42,997 nucleotides of DNA from Parabacteroides sp. (GTDB lineage: Bacteria > Bacteroidota > Bacteroidia > Bacteroidales > Tannerellaceae), in the NCBI GenBank assembly GCA_020026285.1, contig JAHHQS010000011.1, forward strand, positions 1 through 42,997, given 5' to 3'. A program made the translations under genes and the position numbers. Shown piece after piece: positions 25,172 to 34,888 of the stretch (positions within the stretch are counted from its first letter, which is position 1; every line of letters starts with the position of its first letter). The notes beneath the pieces were generated by a model. It was given only the letters and a program-made list of their open reading frames with translations. It did not search any database and was not told the DNA's origin.

Positions 25172-28168
25172 ATGGATGAGAGAATAAGAAAGTCAGTACG
25201 AATTGCGCTGAAGTCATTAAGTGCAATCCTGATAGTTTTGTTTGGGTTGATTGCAGTAATTTTCAATTTTGTAATTACTTCTGAAAAGCTGACACCTATG
25301 GTGACGCAGATAGCCAATCATACGCTAAAGGCAAAATTGGAAATAGGATGTGTTGAGTTAAATTTCTTTTCATCTTTCCCTGATCTGGAATTGGAATTGA
25401 AAGATGGAACATTGGTTTCAAAGGTGCTGAGAGATAGCTTGTGGCAGAATACCGATTCGTTGGTGAGCTTCAAACAGTGTCAGGTAGCTGTTAATCCTTT
25501 GGATTATCTGTTCCGTAATAAAATAAATATTAAGCATATCGGATTAGATAGTGCTTCTGTTTATGCTCATGTAAGTAAAGACGGAAGACCTAATTGGGAT
25601 ATTGCCTTGTCTGAATCTTCGGCGGAATCTGATACTACTCATGCCGATTTGAATATAAGTGAAATTGCTGTAGATCGAATCCTTTTGACTCATTCGAATA
25701 TTATATTCGATGATCGGAATACACGTATCTATGCCCGCGTGGATGATGTTGATCTGGATCTGTTCGCTTCTCTTAGAAAAGATATTTCAACTCTTGAATT
25801 GTCCTTTCAAAACAAAAACATTCTGTTCAGGCAGAATGGTGAATATCTGGTGAATCATGTGAGTACCAATCTGAATACAGAGATGAATGTGGATTGGGCA
25901 AAAGGTCTGCTTACACTAGAACACACCCAACTTGATGTTAATGGAATAAAACTGGATGTGGAAGGTTCTGTCAGAAGAGATTTGGTCAATAAGGCTGCCG
26001 ATGTCGATTTGAGATATCGGCTGCATACTCCTTCGTTGGAAACTGTTCTGAGAATGATTCCGGAAAGTATCGTCCAAAAAGGTTCTGTTGATGCGAAGGG
26101 GGAAGTCCTTTTGGAAGGAAGTCTGAAAGGTTTGTATGGAGCAAAACACATGCCGAAGGTTTCATTAATGGCTAAAATCAAGAATGCTTCAGCACATTAT
26201 AAAGACATGCCTTACGGTATTGATGATATGGAGCTGGATTTAAATTCTTATATAGATTTCATGCGGGATACGACTTCTTTTGCAGACTTGAGGATATTCC
26301 GTTTTGAAGGTGTCCATACGCATATTCTGGCTGAAGCAAAAATCGAAGATTTGTTAGGTGATCCTTATATTAAGGTCAAAAGCAAGTCGAATATTGATTT
26401 GACTTCACTGGCTCAGACTTTTCCTCTTCAAAAAGGTGTAACAATCCAGGGAGGTGTTGATGCTGATGTCGATTTGCAGTGTCGATTGTCTACTTTAAAG
26501 AAACAAGACATTGGGCGTGTTCGTCTGAATGGTAAGGTAGATATGAAAAATATGGCCGTGATAGATTCTATTCATCATTTCAAATTTACGGGAAATGCCA
26601 CATTGGACTTTAAAGGAAAAGAGAAACTGGAAGCTTTGTTGAATGTCAATGAAATCAATTTGCTTTCGGATGATTTTACTTCTTCAATAAAGAATATGAA
26701 GGCTACTGTCAATTCAACAAATCCAAAGGATACAACACGTATTGTTGATGTGCAATGTCAGGTGGAATTTAATGAGTTGAAAGGTTATTATAAGGATTCA
26801 ATAGCCGTTTATGGAAGAAAGACAAAAGCCAAAGCCTTTCTGAAGCCAAGCAAGGATAATAAATTGCTTCCAGCTGTGAAATTCTCTATGAATATGGATA
26901 CATTGTTTTTTGCAATGAGCCGGATCAGAATGGGAATGGATAAAGGAGGATTCAGTATGGAAGCTGTTAAATCTGCAGATTCGACCTGGATACCGAATGG
27001 AATCATTGGATTTAATCATCTGATGGTAGGAGTGAAGTCTATGAAATTGCCGGCTCATATTCGTAAATCGGTTATAACAGTAAACGATCGACAGATTAAA
27101 CTGAAGAATACCAGAATGACTATAGGTGCTTCTGATCTGGAAGCAACTGGAGCAATATATGATTTATATCATTCATTAAAGAATAATGGGGTCATTAAGG
27201 CAAAATTAGATTTGACATCTCAAAATTTGGATTGTAATCAAATTATAAATTCATTGAATTCCTTTGAAGATGATTCTGTCTTATTAATCAATGAAAAGAT
27301 TGAAATAGCGGAAGATACATTGATAAGCAGTGAGGCTCCTATGGAATTATTTGTCATACCAGAAAATGTGGATTTCGAATTACAGACAGATTTGAAGAAG
27401 GTTTCGTATGGAAACATGTTGTTTGAGGATGTTCATGGAGAAGTGAATGTACGTAATCAGGCTGTCTTCTTAAAAGATTTACATATGCGTGGACTAGAGG
27501 CCGGCATTAATGCGACTTTAGTTTATCAGGCAAAGAATAAATCGAAGGGATTTACCGGATTCAAATTTAATTTGGATAGAATTAATATCGGGAAGCTGGT
27601 TACATTCATCCCGGCATTGGATACAATTGTCCCTATGTTACGCTCATTTAAAGGAATTGTTGATTTTGAAGCAGCAGCAGCGGCTAATCTGGATTCATTA
27701 TTAAATATTCAGATTCCGACATTGAAAGCGGCTGTTAATATAAAAGGGGATAGCTTGGTGTTAATGGATGGAGAAACATTTGCAGAAATCTCGAAGATGA
27801 TGATGTTTAAAAACAAAAAACGGAATATGATTGACAGCATTTATGTGAATATGACAGTTCAGGAAGGGAATGTTACAATTTATCCTTTTGTTGTCCAGAT
27901 TGATCGATATAAGGCTGCAGTCGGTGGTACGCAGGGATTGGATATGAATTTTAATTATCATATTTCGGTTTTGAAATCTCCTGTTCCTTTTAAATTGGGA
28001 GTAAATATTTCTGGTAATCTGGATAAGATGAAGTTTAGAATTGGAAAGGCTAAATATAAAGATATGGTGACTCCGGTTGCTATTCGAAAAGTGGATAGTA
28101 CACGAGTGAATTTAGGACAAAATATTGTCAATGATTTTGAAGGAATAATACGTCAGGTAAAGAAATAA
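25172..28168 (+). CDS. AsmA-family protein
   Basis: A large envelope protein of 998 residues. An N-terminal membrane helix (about 13-35, ALKSLSAILIVLFGLIAVIFNFVI) anchors it in the inner membrane, and the rest should lie in the periplasm. The body is repeated beta-strand sequence with frequent LDL, DVDLDL and VDADVDL patterns, typical of AsmA/TamB-like proteins that form hydrophobic grooves for lipid transfer between membranes. The C-terminal part (LKAAVNIKGDSLVLMDGETFAEISKMMMFKNKK) carries the AsmA_2-type end. A role in outer-membrane lipid homeostasis is inferred from the family. It is the last gene of its cluster and has a terminator. Confidence 0.85.
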   Translation: MDERIRKSVRIALKSLSAILIVLFGLIAVIFNFVITSEKLTPMVTQIANHTLKAKLEIGCVELNFFSSFPDLELELKDGTLVSKVLRDSLWQNTDSLVSFKQCQVAVNPLDYLFRNKINIKHIGLDSASVYAHVSKDGRPNWDIALSESSAESDTTHADLNISEIAVDRILLTHSNIIFDDRNTRIYARVDDVDLDLFASLRKDISTLELSFQNKNILFRQNGEYLVNHVSTNLNTEMNVDWAKGLLTLEHTQLDVNGIKLDVEGSVRRDLVNKAADVDLRYRLHTPSLETVLRMIPESIVQKGSVDAKGEVLLEGSLKGLYGAKHMPKVSLMAKIKNASAHYKDMPYGIDDMELDLNSYIDFMRDTTSFADLRIFRFEGVHTHILAEAKIEDLLGDPYIKVKSKSNIDLTSLAQTFPLQKGVTIQGGVDADVDLQCRLSTLKKQDIGRVRLNGKVDMKNMAVIDSIHHFKFTGNATLDFKGKEKLEALLNVNEINLLSDDFTSSIKNMKATVNSTNPKDTTRIVDVQCQVEFNELKGYYKDSIAVYGRKTKAKAFLKPSKDNKLLPAVKFSMNMDTLFFAMSRIRMGMDKGGFSMEAVKSADSTWIPNGIIGFNHLMVGVKSMKLPAHIRKSVITVNDRQIKLKNTRMTIGASDLEATGAIYDLYHSLKNNGVIKAKLDLTSQNLDCNQIINSLNSFEDDSVLLINEKIEIAEDTLISSEAPMELFVIPENVDFELQTDLKKVSYGNMLFEDVHGEVNVRNQAVFLKDLHMRGLEAGINATLVYQAKNKSKGFTGFKFNLDRINIGKLVTFIPALDTIVPMLRSFKGIVDFEAAAAANLDSLLNIQIPTLKAAVNIKGDSLVLMDGETFAEISKMMMFKNKKRNMIDSIYVNMTVQEGNVTIYPFVVQIDRYKAAVGGTQGLDMNFNYHISVLKSPVPFKLGVNISGNLDKMKFRIGKAKYKDMVTPVAIRKVDSTRVNLGQNIVNDFEGIIRQVKK

Positions 28169-28191
28169 TCTGTTTATTCCATATTGGTTTT

Positions 28192-28227
28192 AAAGCATTG
28201 GATATAATTATATCTGATGCTTTTTTT
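28192..28227 (+). terminator. terminator after the AsmA-like gene
   Basis: AAAGCAT (28192-28198) pairs with ATGCTTT (28217-28223), enclosing a self-complementary GATATAATTATATC (28201-28214); T residues continue to 28227. Confidence 0.82.
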
Positions 28228-28584
28228 GTGAAAGAAATTCCTGGTTGACGAAAATAACCATAAATATCTTCATCTATTCTTTTATACGGTTTCTTGTTAT
28301 TGTTTGTATTTTTTATAAATGTTATTAAAAATGTAGTATATTATACTTACTGATTGAAAAAATATATATTTACTTGATATTTGTTGTTTTACTATACTTG
28401 ATGATAAATGTATAACTGAAATACTTTTTGATTATAAATATTCATTTATTTACTGAAAACACGAATTTAATTACTATCTTTTATTCAAAAAATCTTTTTG
28501 GTTATAGTTTTTTATTATATTTGCGAAAGCACAAATGAAATGCTTAAGTCTTTTTAAGCTCTACCTATAAAAACATTGAAACGT
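28228..28584. other. AT-rich leader region of the SusC gene
   Basis: About 357 bp with no credible gene. The octamer TACTTGAT occurs at 28371-28378 and 28395-28402 (24-bp period), a weak candidate site. In the presumed leader, GCTTAA and TTAAGC flank a 6-nt loop, and an 11-codon frame (28535-28570) could be translated. No SusR, sigma/anti-sigma or hybrid two-component gene is adjacent. Confidence 0.4.
28516..28523 (+). promoter_or_regulatory. -7 box of the SusC/SusD pair
   Basis: TATATTTG matches TAnnTTTG, about 60 nt before the SusC ATG. The nearest TTTG (28497-28500) is only 15 bp upstream, closer than usual, so the promoter may depend on an activator. Confidence 0.45.
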
Positions 28585-31500
28585 ATGAAGCATTTGTTAC
28601 CAATTTTAGGAGCAATTACTTTACTGAGCCAGCCTATGGCCGCTCAAGAAAAAGTAATTACAGGAGTGGTCGTTTCATCTGAAGATGGACTTCCTATGCC
28701 AGGAGTGACTATAGTCGATAAACAGACGAATAATGGAGTGCTGACAGATATGGATGGTAAATTTAGCATCGAAGTTTCGCCCAAAACCAAGAATTTAAGC
28801 GTCTCGTATCTGGGGTATAAAGCGGTTAATACACATATTAGCGGCAATTCAATGACTATTACTATGGAGCCTGATCTGATTGCTTTGGACGAAGTGATGG
28901 TTGTGGCTTATGGTACAGGAAAGAAATCTTCATTTACCGGATCTGCAACAGTTGTAAAGAGTGATGCCTTGGAAAAAATAAAGGCATCCAATGTTACCCA
29001 GGCTTTACAAGGTCAGAGTAGTGGTGTTCAGATTATCAACAATACAGGTGAACCGGGAGCTGATGCAGCAGTAATGATTCGCGGTATCGGTTCTATGAAT
29101 GCTTCCAGTTCTCCTTTATATGTAGTTGATGGTACAGCTTATGACGGATATTTGAACTCTATAAATCCAGCCGACATTGAGTCAATGACCGTATTGAAAG
29201 ATGCTTCTGCAACATCGTTGTATGGATCACGTGCTGCAAATGGTGTTATTATGATTACTACTAAAAAAGGAACAAGTGATAAAGGACAGATTAATTTCCG
29301 TTCATCATGGGGCTGGTCTAGTTTGGCTGTTGATTTGCCGAGAGTAATTAATCCGGATGAATTCTCCATGTTGTCATGGCAGGCGTTATATAACGGATAT
29401 CTGGATGCTGGTTATGAACAGGCTGATGCTGCGAATTATGCTTCTACTTATCTTACAGGTCAGTTTGGATGTAATCCGTACACGGTAGAACAGCCGGTTG
29501 GTTTGGATGGAAAAATGAATCCGGATGCCAAGTTATTGTATTCAGGTGATTGGAATGATGTTTTGATGAAGTCGCGTTTACGTCAGGAATACAATGTCGA
29601 TTTTAGTGGCAAGTCAAAGAAAGCTGATTATTATCTTTCTGCAGGTTACTTGAATGACAAAGGTGTTTTCACTGTATCCGAATTTGAACGATTTTCTTCC
29701 CGTGCTAATTTGAATTACGAAGTAAACAAATGGATTAAAGTCGGAACAAATATTAATTTTTCGCATAGTAAAAGAGCCGGGTCTTCCAATAGTCAGGTCG
29801 TTTGGATATTGAGATCTATGCCTTCTATTTATCCGATTTATGAATGGGATGCAGAAAAGAATGCGTATAAATTGGATGATAATGGGAATAAGATTTTCGA
29901 TTATGGTAATTATCGAAAAGGCTGGAGTGGCTCTAATTTGGTGGCGGATAATATTTATAATGAGTATCCGACGACTGGTGAGAATGCTTCATCAAGAACT
30001 TATTTTGAAATAAAGTTCCTTCCTCAGTTGAAATGGCGTACAAATTTCAGTTTCGATTATGTTCAGACTAATTATGACGGATATACCAATAGTGAATATG
30101 GTTTTGCAGCAGGTTATGGCGGTGAAGTTTTCAAGAGCAGTTCAAAGAGTATGTCATGGACATTGAATAACTTGTTGACATATGAGCAGTCATTTGGTGA
30201 TCACTCAATAAATGTATTGTTAGGTCAGGAGGCTTTTTCTACACAATATAAATATTTATCTGCATCAAAACGAGGTCTTCCATTTTTTGGAATTACTGAA
30301 ATTGGAGCCGCTTCAGAGATGAACAGTATGGATTCGTACGAAGATAATTATCATTTGTTAAGCTGGTTGAGTCGTGCAGAGTATGATTATAAGGATAAAT
30401 ATTATGTTTCAGCAAGTTTCAGAACAGATGGTTCTTCTCGTTTCCATCCGGATAACAGATGGGGTAAATTCTGGTCGTTAGGTGCATCCTGGCGTGTCTC
30501 AAATGAAGACTTTATGAAGTCAACCAGTACTTGGCTGGATAATTTGAAGTTAAAAGCTAGTTATGGTGCTGTTGGTAATGATAATCTAGGTACATATTAT
30601 GCTTACCAAGGTTTGTATTCTACAGGTATGAACAACTATAATGATGCTGGAATTATGATCAGCCGTTTGCCTAACAAGAGTTTGAAATGGGAAACCAACT
30701 TGCAATTGAATATAGGTGTTGATTTTGCAATGTTCAACAAATTAAGCGGTGGTATCGAATGGTTTAATAGAAAATCAAAAGACTTGTTGTTCTATATGCC
30801 GATGGCCCCATCCACTGGCTTTGGAGGTATAGATCGTAATATCGGTGATGTAAAGAATACTGGTGTTGAATTTTCTTTAAATTATGCAGCAATCAATAAT
30901 GATAATTTTAAATGGACCATCGATTTGAACGGTACTTCTTACAAAAACAAAATTACTAAATTGCCACAAAAGGAAATCAATGCCGGTGTTTTCAAATGGC
31001 GTGAAGGTGAATCCAGATTTAATTTCTGGGGCGTTGAATATGCCGGTGTGAATCCGGAAACCGGTAATGACATGTATTGGAAAAATGTATACGAAACCGA
31101 TGATAAAGGAAATAAGATTTTAAAGGAAAGAGTGAAAACCGAAGATTATAATGAAGTCTCAAGCGATAGCCAGAAGAAGTATTTGGGAGATGCAATACCT
31201 AAATTGTTTGGAGGTATCACCAATAATTTCTTCTATAAAGGTGTTGACTTGTCATTCATGATTTATTATAGTTTGGGCGGAAAGTTGTACGATAGTGATT
31301 ATGCGCAGATGATGTCTTATCGTGTTGGGTATAGTATGCATCCGGATATGCTGGAATCATGGACACCCGAAAACAAGAATGCAGAATTTCCTCGTATATC
31401 GACAGCTTATTCCAATTATATGAATGCATATACATCTAAATTCGTTTACAATAATACATTTGCTCGTTTAAGAAATGTAACATTGGGTTATACTTTGCCT

Positions 31501-31683
31501 AAGCATTGGACACAGAAGTTCTTGGTTAATTCTCTTCGTCTTTATGTTCAGGGTGATAATCTGATTACTGTGGGAAGTGCTGTAGGTAGAGGTACGGATC
31601 CGGAACAAAGTATTAGTGGTGTTACTGCCAATCGATTCCCTATGACTAAATCTGTATCTTTCGGATTGCAACTGAATCTATAA
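28585..31683 (+). CDS. SusC-like TonB-dependent outer-membrane transporter
   Basis: Imports oligosaccharides or other large ligands across the outer membrane using TonB energy, with a SusD lid. The 1032-residue protein has a signal peptide (MKHLLPILGAITLLSQPMAAQ), a carboxypeptidase-D-like beta-sandwich (about 22-100, VITGVVVSSEDGLPMPGVTI), a plug domain (about 110-220) with QGQSSGVQI, IRGIGSMNASSSPLYVVDG and the SusC-typical LKDASATSLYGSRAANGVI, then a beta-barrel ending in an aromatic-rich FGLQLNL terminus. There is no N-terminal STN domain, so sigma/anti-sigma signalling through this protein is unlikely. The ATG at 28585 is chosen over a TTG nine bases upstream. The substrate cannot be told: no enzymes are next to it. 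Confidence 0.96.
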   Translation: MKHLLPILGAITLLSQPMAAQEKVITGVVVSSEDGLPMPGVTIVDKQTNNGVLTDMDGKFSIEVSPKTKNLSVSYLGYKAVNTHISGNSMTITMEPDLIALDEVMVVAYGTGKKSSFTGSATVVKSDALEKIKASNVTQALQGQSSGVQIINNTGEPGADAAVMIRGIGSMNASSSPLYVVDGTAYDGYLNSINPADIESMTVLKDASATSLYGSRAANGVIMITTKKGTSDKGQINFRSSWGWSSLAVDLPRVINPDEFSMLSWQALYNGYLDAGYEQADAANYASTYLTGQFGCNPYTVEQPVGLDGKMNPDAKLLYSGDWNDVLMKSRLRQEYNVDFSGKSKKADYYLSAGYLNDKGVFTVSEFERFSSRANLNYEVNKWIKVGTNINFSHSKRAGSSNSQVVWILRSMPSIYPIYEWDAEKNAYKLDDNGNKIFDYGNYRKGWSGSNLVADNIYNEYPTTGENASSRTYFEIKFLPQLKWRTNFSFDYVQTNYDGYTNSEYGFAAGYGGEVFKSSSKSMSWTLNNLLTYEQSFGDHSINVLLGQEAFSTQYKYLSASKRGLPFFGITEIGAASEMNSMDSYEDNYHLLSWLSRAEYDYKDKYYVSASFRTDGSSRFHPDNRWGKFWSLGASWRVSNEDFMKSTSTWLDNLKLKASYGAVGNDNLGTYYAYQGLYSTGMNNYNDAGIMISRLPNKSLKWETNLQLNIGVDFAMFNKLSGGIEWFNRKSKDLLFYMPMAPSTGFGGIDRNIGDVKNTGVEFSLNYAAINNDNFKWTIDLNGTSYKNKITKLPQKEINAGVFKWREGESRFNFWGVEYAGVNPETGNDMYWKNVYETDDKGNKILKERVKTEDYNEVSSDSQKKYLGDAIPKLFGGITNNFFYKGVDLSFMIYYSLGGKLYDSDYAQMMSYRVGYSMHPDMLESWTPENKNAEFPRISTAYSNYMNAYTSKFVYNNTFARLRNVTLGYTLPKHWTQKFLVNSLRLYVQGDNLITVGSAVGRGTDPEQSISGVTANRFPMTKSVSFGLQLNL

Positions 31684-31717
31684 TATTTATTTATGTTTAA
31701 TTAAAATAAAGAATATA

Positions 31718-33208
31718 ATGAAAGCGATCAAATATATATCAGTAATCTGTGCAATGTCAGGTTTGTTAGCTGGGGGATTGGTATCATGTAGTGATTTTTT
31801 GGAAACAAATCCTTCTACATCTGTTTCGGATGCCCAGGTTTTTAAAACCTTATCCGGAGCTCAATCTGCTTTGAATGGCTGCTATTTCCAGATGAGGGCC
31901 TATAATAGTGGCGGAGCAAACCGTTCTGATGACTGGGGTATTCCTTCCATACAGATGATTTCCGATTTGTGTGGTGAAGATATTATCAATAATGGTAATG
32001 GCTGGTATTTGTATAATTATAATTACTGGGGTGAAACTCGAGGTGATATTTTCCGTTCCAGTCAGTTATGGACATTCCATTATCGTTTGATTAATAATTT
32101 GAATTCTGTCATTACTTATGTTGATGAATGCGAGGGAGATGCCAAACAAAAAGGTTATATTAAAGGACAGGCTCTGGCTATACGCGGCTGGGCATATTTT
32201 GGATTGGCTCGTCTGTTTCAGCAGACTTATCGAATCGCCAAAGATATGCCGGGAGTTCCTATTTATACTGAACCAACAACTGAAGCAACAAAGGGTAAGC
32301 CTCGTGGTACCTTGGAAGAGACTTATCAGCAGATATTATCAGATTTAACGGCTGCTGAACCTTTGTTGGAAGGTTTCACTCGTAGTAGTAGCTTGCCGAA
32401 TGTTTTCAATCAGTCGATTGTTGATGGTATCTTATCTGAAGTCTATCTGACGATGGGAGATTGGAAAAAAGCTGAAGAGTATTCACGTAAAGTGCTGGCT
32501 GTTTATCCTTTAACAACTAACGATGATTATACTTCAGGATTTAATGATCATACAATAGATTCATGGATTTGGGGTATCAAGCAGACTGAAGAACAGAACA
32601 TGGGTGATTATTCTCCGTTTGCCATGTGGTTTAATAACACTCGTGCATGCTGGACTTTTGCCGGATTTATTCTTGCTGACGATTTTGTGAACTTGTTCGA
32701 TGAGTCTGATATTCGATTCAAACAAATGCAGCAATGGGAAGATAATTCTGGACGTAAATTCTGGATTTCCATGAAATTCCGTGATAATGAAGATTGTAGA
32801 GGATCAATGGTTGTGATGCGAACAGAAGAAATGTTACTGAATGCTGCAGAAGCCTGCGTCAGACAAAATAAAGATAATGAAGCGAAAGAATTGTTATGGC
32901 AGTTGCAGGAAATGCGTGAAGCTAAAAAGACGGAAGCTTCTGGTCAGGACTTGTTGAATGCAATCTGGTTGGAACGTCGTAAGGAGTTATATGGTGAAGG
33001 TTTCGCTACTTATGATTTGGTCCGTACAGAACAGCCTTTAGTTAGGGGCGGAAATCATATCGCTTATGGTGGAAGTTTCCAATTCCCGGCACATTCCTGG
33101 AGATTCATTTATCAGATTCCTTCCGAAGAATTGAAGAATAATGAATCAATGAGTGATGAAATCTGGCCGGCAGGTGATCAGAATCCTTTCGACGGGGTTT
33201 TTAAATAA
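31718..33208 (+). CDS. SusD-like surface glycan-binding lipoprotein
   Basis: Cell-surface lipoprotein forming the lid of the SusC transporter. The 496-residue protein has a lipoprotein signal with lipobox LVSC (Cys24), followed by SDFLETNPSTSVSDAQVFKTLSGAQSALNGCYFQMR, the usual SusD opening. The tetratricopeptide-like helices include QALAIRGWAYFGLARLFQ and MRTEEMLLNAAEACVRQNKDNEAKELL. The C-terminal region has WLERRKELYGEGFATYDLVRT and ends with IPSSEEL-like and NPF segments typical of the RagB/SusD family. It lies 34 bp after SusC and should be co-transcribed with it. It is the last gene on this strand before the minus-strand MATE gene. Confidence 0.95.
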   Translation: MKAIKYISVICAMSGLLAGGLVSCSDFLETNPSTSVSDAQVFKTLSGAQSALNGCYFQMRAYNSGGANRSDDWGIPSIQMISDLCGEDIINNGNGWYLYNYNYWGETRGDIFRSSQLWTFHYRLINNLNSVITYVDECEGDAKQKGYIKGQALAIRGWAYFGLARLFQQTYRIAKDMPGVPIYTEPTTEATKGKPRGTLEETYQQILSDLTAAEPLLEGFTRSSSLPNVFNQSIVDGILSEVYLTMGDWKKAEEYSRKVLAVYPLTTNDDYTSGFNDHTIDSWIWGIKQTEEQNMGDYSPFAMWFNNTRACWTFAGFILADDFVNLFDESDIRFKQMQQWEDNSGRKFWISMKFRDNEDCRGSMVVMRTEEMLLNAAEACVRQNKDNEAKELLWQLQEMREAKKTEASGQDLLNAIWLERRKELYGEGFATYDLVRTEQPLVRGGNHIAYGGSFQFPAHSWRFIYQIPSEELKNNESMSDEIWPAGDQNPFDGVFK

Positions 33209-33292
33209 AATATATGAACGATTATTTTTTGGAATGCGGTGGATAAGTTAATAAGCAAAACCAATTCATAAACATAGTTTGTATATACTAGA

Positions 33293-33330
33293 AGGTCGGC
33301 TAGATGTTGAATCTCGCCGGCCTGATTTAT
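33293..33330. terminator. probable terminator between SusD and the convergent MATE gene
   Basis: AGGTCGGC (33293-33300) pairs with GCCGGCCT (33316-33323), and inside it AGAT pairs with ATCT, with one mismatch between the two helices. ATTTATTTTATT follows on the plus strand. It begins about 8 bp past the MATE stop codon and may serve both genes. Confidence 0.65.
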
Positions 33331-33331
33331 T

Positions 33332-34693
33332 TTATTGCATATCCGGCTGGATGGTCGATTGTTTTGTCTTTGAACGAAACCTAAGGAAGAATAATAATCC
33401 TGCAGTTGTCAATCCGAAAGGAAATGAAAGCCATATTCCTACCAATCCTAAATCAAGGATGAATCCGAATACATATCCCAATGGAAGAGATATTACGAAA
33501 TATGCAAGAAAAGCAAAATACATCACCGGTTTTACATCCGAAATTCCACGAAGGGCATTGGAATAATTGCATTGCAGTCCATCGCCGAATTGATATAAAA
33601 TAAATGGAATGATTAATTGAAGAACGGTCTTTTGCACTTCCTGATCGTCGGTGAACCATCCACTGATCTGTCCGTTAAACAGAAATATAAGACTGGATGC
33701 AAAAATGGCTAATAATGTTATCAGATGAAATCCGGCTTCAGCAACATGTTTGACGGCTTTAGTATCGTGTTGCCCTTGAAAATAACTGATACGAATTGCT
33801 ACAGCGGCAGCCATACCATAATACATCATGAAACCTAATTGACCGATAGTCAGCATTACCTGATGTGCTGCGAGCGCTATCGTTCCAAGCCAGCCTACCA
33901 TGATGGCACATAGGCTGAATGAAGCTGTTTCCATACCCATTTGCAAGGCAACAGGCCAACCTAATTTATTAAGTTTCATGAAATCGGCTTTATTGAATCC
34001 ACTTTGGACAAAGCCTTCGCGATATGCCTGATAACGATGTGATTTAAAGAAAATTCCGATGAATATAAGCACCATTAAAATTCTGGAAATCAATGTGGCT
34101 ATACCGGCTCCAAGCAGACCCAGTTCTGGGAATCCAAGCTTTCCATAAATCAATATCCAGTTTCCAAGGATATTGATAACATTGCCGCATAACAATATCC
34201 ACATAGATGTACTTGTATCAGTAATTCCATCAGCAAATTGTTTGAATCCGTTGAATATTAAAACGAAAAACAACGAAACTAACAGAACGAGATAATAAGG
34301 ACGCATCAGTGGAAGAAGAATTTCTGGTTGTCCCAGGCGGTGAATATTCAAAAAAACTATTCCCATGATTATGACAACTAATAGCGCCAACACCATATTG
34401 GCAATCAATCCGTTCCTCAGACTTTGACCGATTTTTTGATATTTCTTTTGTCCGAACAGTCCCCCTACAATGGGAGTTAGTCCATAAGAAAATCCTGTAG
34501 AAAAGATAATGGCCAGATTTAATAAATTGTTAACGAAACTTGCAGCAGCCAGATCGTTTGTACCATGTTGTCCTACCATCATAGTATCAGCAAAAGCAAG
34601 AATAATCATACCTAATTGTCCTACTATAATGGGTGTACCTAATTTCAAAAGAGTTGAATAATGAGTTTTATATTTGTCGAATAACTTGATCAT
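33332..34693 (-). CDS. MATE family efflux transporter
   Basis: Inner-membrane exporter of the multidrug and toxic compound extrusion family, which uses Na+ or H+ gradients to expel cationic compounds. The 453-residue protein has about twelve membrane helices. Family motifs include LGTPIIVGQLGMIILAFADTMMVGQHGTNDLAAASF at the start and its second-half counterpart LGWPVALQMGMETASFSLCAIMVGWLGTIALAAHQV. The repeat between halves and the VG-x-x-G-x-x-x-L-A pattern are diagnostic. It is transcribed alone from a well-formed promoter. The substrate is unknown; NorM-type drug efflux is the usual assumption. Confidence 0.93.
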   Translation of the reverse strand: MIKLFDKYKTHYSTLLKLGTPIIVGQLGMIILAFADTMMVGQHGTNDLAAASFVNNLLNLAIIFSTGFSYGLTPIVGGLFGQKKYQKIGQSLRNGLIANMVLALLVVIIMGIVFLNIHRLGQPEILLPLMRPYYLVLLVSLFFVLIFNGFKQFADGITDTSTSMWILLCGNVINILGNWILIYGKLGFPELGLLGAGIATLISRILMVLIFIGIFFKSHRYQAYREGFVQSGFNKADFMKLNKLGWPVALQMGMETASFSLCAIMVGWLGTIALAAHQVMLTIGQLGFMMYYGMAAAVAIRISYFQGQHDTKAVKHVAEAGFHLITLLAIFASSLIFLFNGQISGWFTDDQEVQKTVLQLIIPFILYQFGDGLQCNYSNALRGISDVKPVMYFAFLAYFVISLPLGYVFGFILDLGLVGIWLSFPFGLTTAGLLFFLRFRSKTKQSTIQPDMQ

Positions 34694-34722
34694 TTGTTTA
34701 TATTTCTATTCTAAAAATCGGA

Positions 34723-34753
34723 CAAAAATAGGGATTCTGTTCGGATTGGCAAA
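34723..34753 (-). promoter_or_regulatory. promoter of the MATE gene
   Basis: On the minus strand, TTTG (34753-34750), a 19-bp spacer and TATTTTTG (34730-34723), a close consensus match about 30 nt before the ATG at 34693. Confidence 0.65.
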
Positions 34754-34824
34754 AAGTGATGCTGACAGATAATAAAATCCTGACTTATATAGAATTAATA
34801 ATGTTGAGATTCGCTGATTAAAAT

Positions 34825-34888
34825 GTCAAAGCTTTTCTTAAAAACGTCAAAACTTTTTGGGAAAAAGTCCCGCCTTTTTCAGAAAAGG
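34825..34888. repeat. tandem array of three 21-bp units with internal dyads
   Basis: Units start at 34825, 34846 and 34867, an exact 21-bp period. All begin GTC and share the pattern CTTTT(T)nnnAAAA. The second unit contains ACTTTTT-GGG-AAAAAGT (34852-34868), a perfect 7-bp-arm dyad running into the third unit; the third contains CCTTTT-TCAG-AAAAGG. The first is less perfect. It lies between the divergent MATE promoter and the gene at 35001. It differs in sequence from the 22-bp array at 20357 but has a similar plan. Confidence 0.75.
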
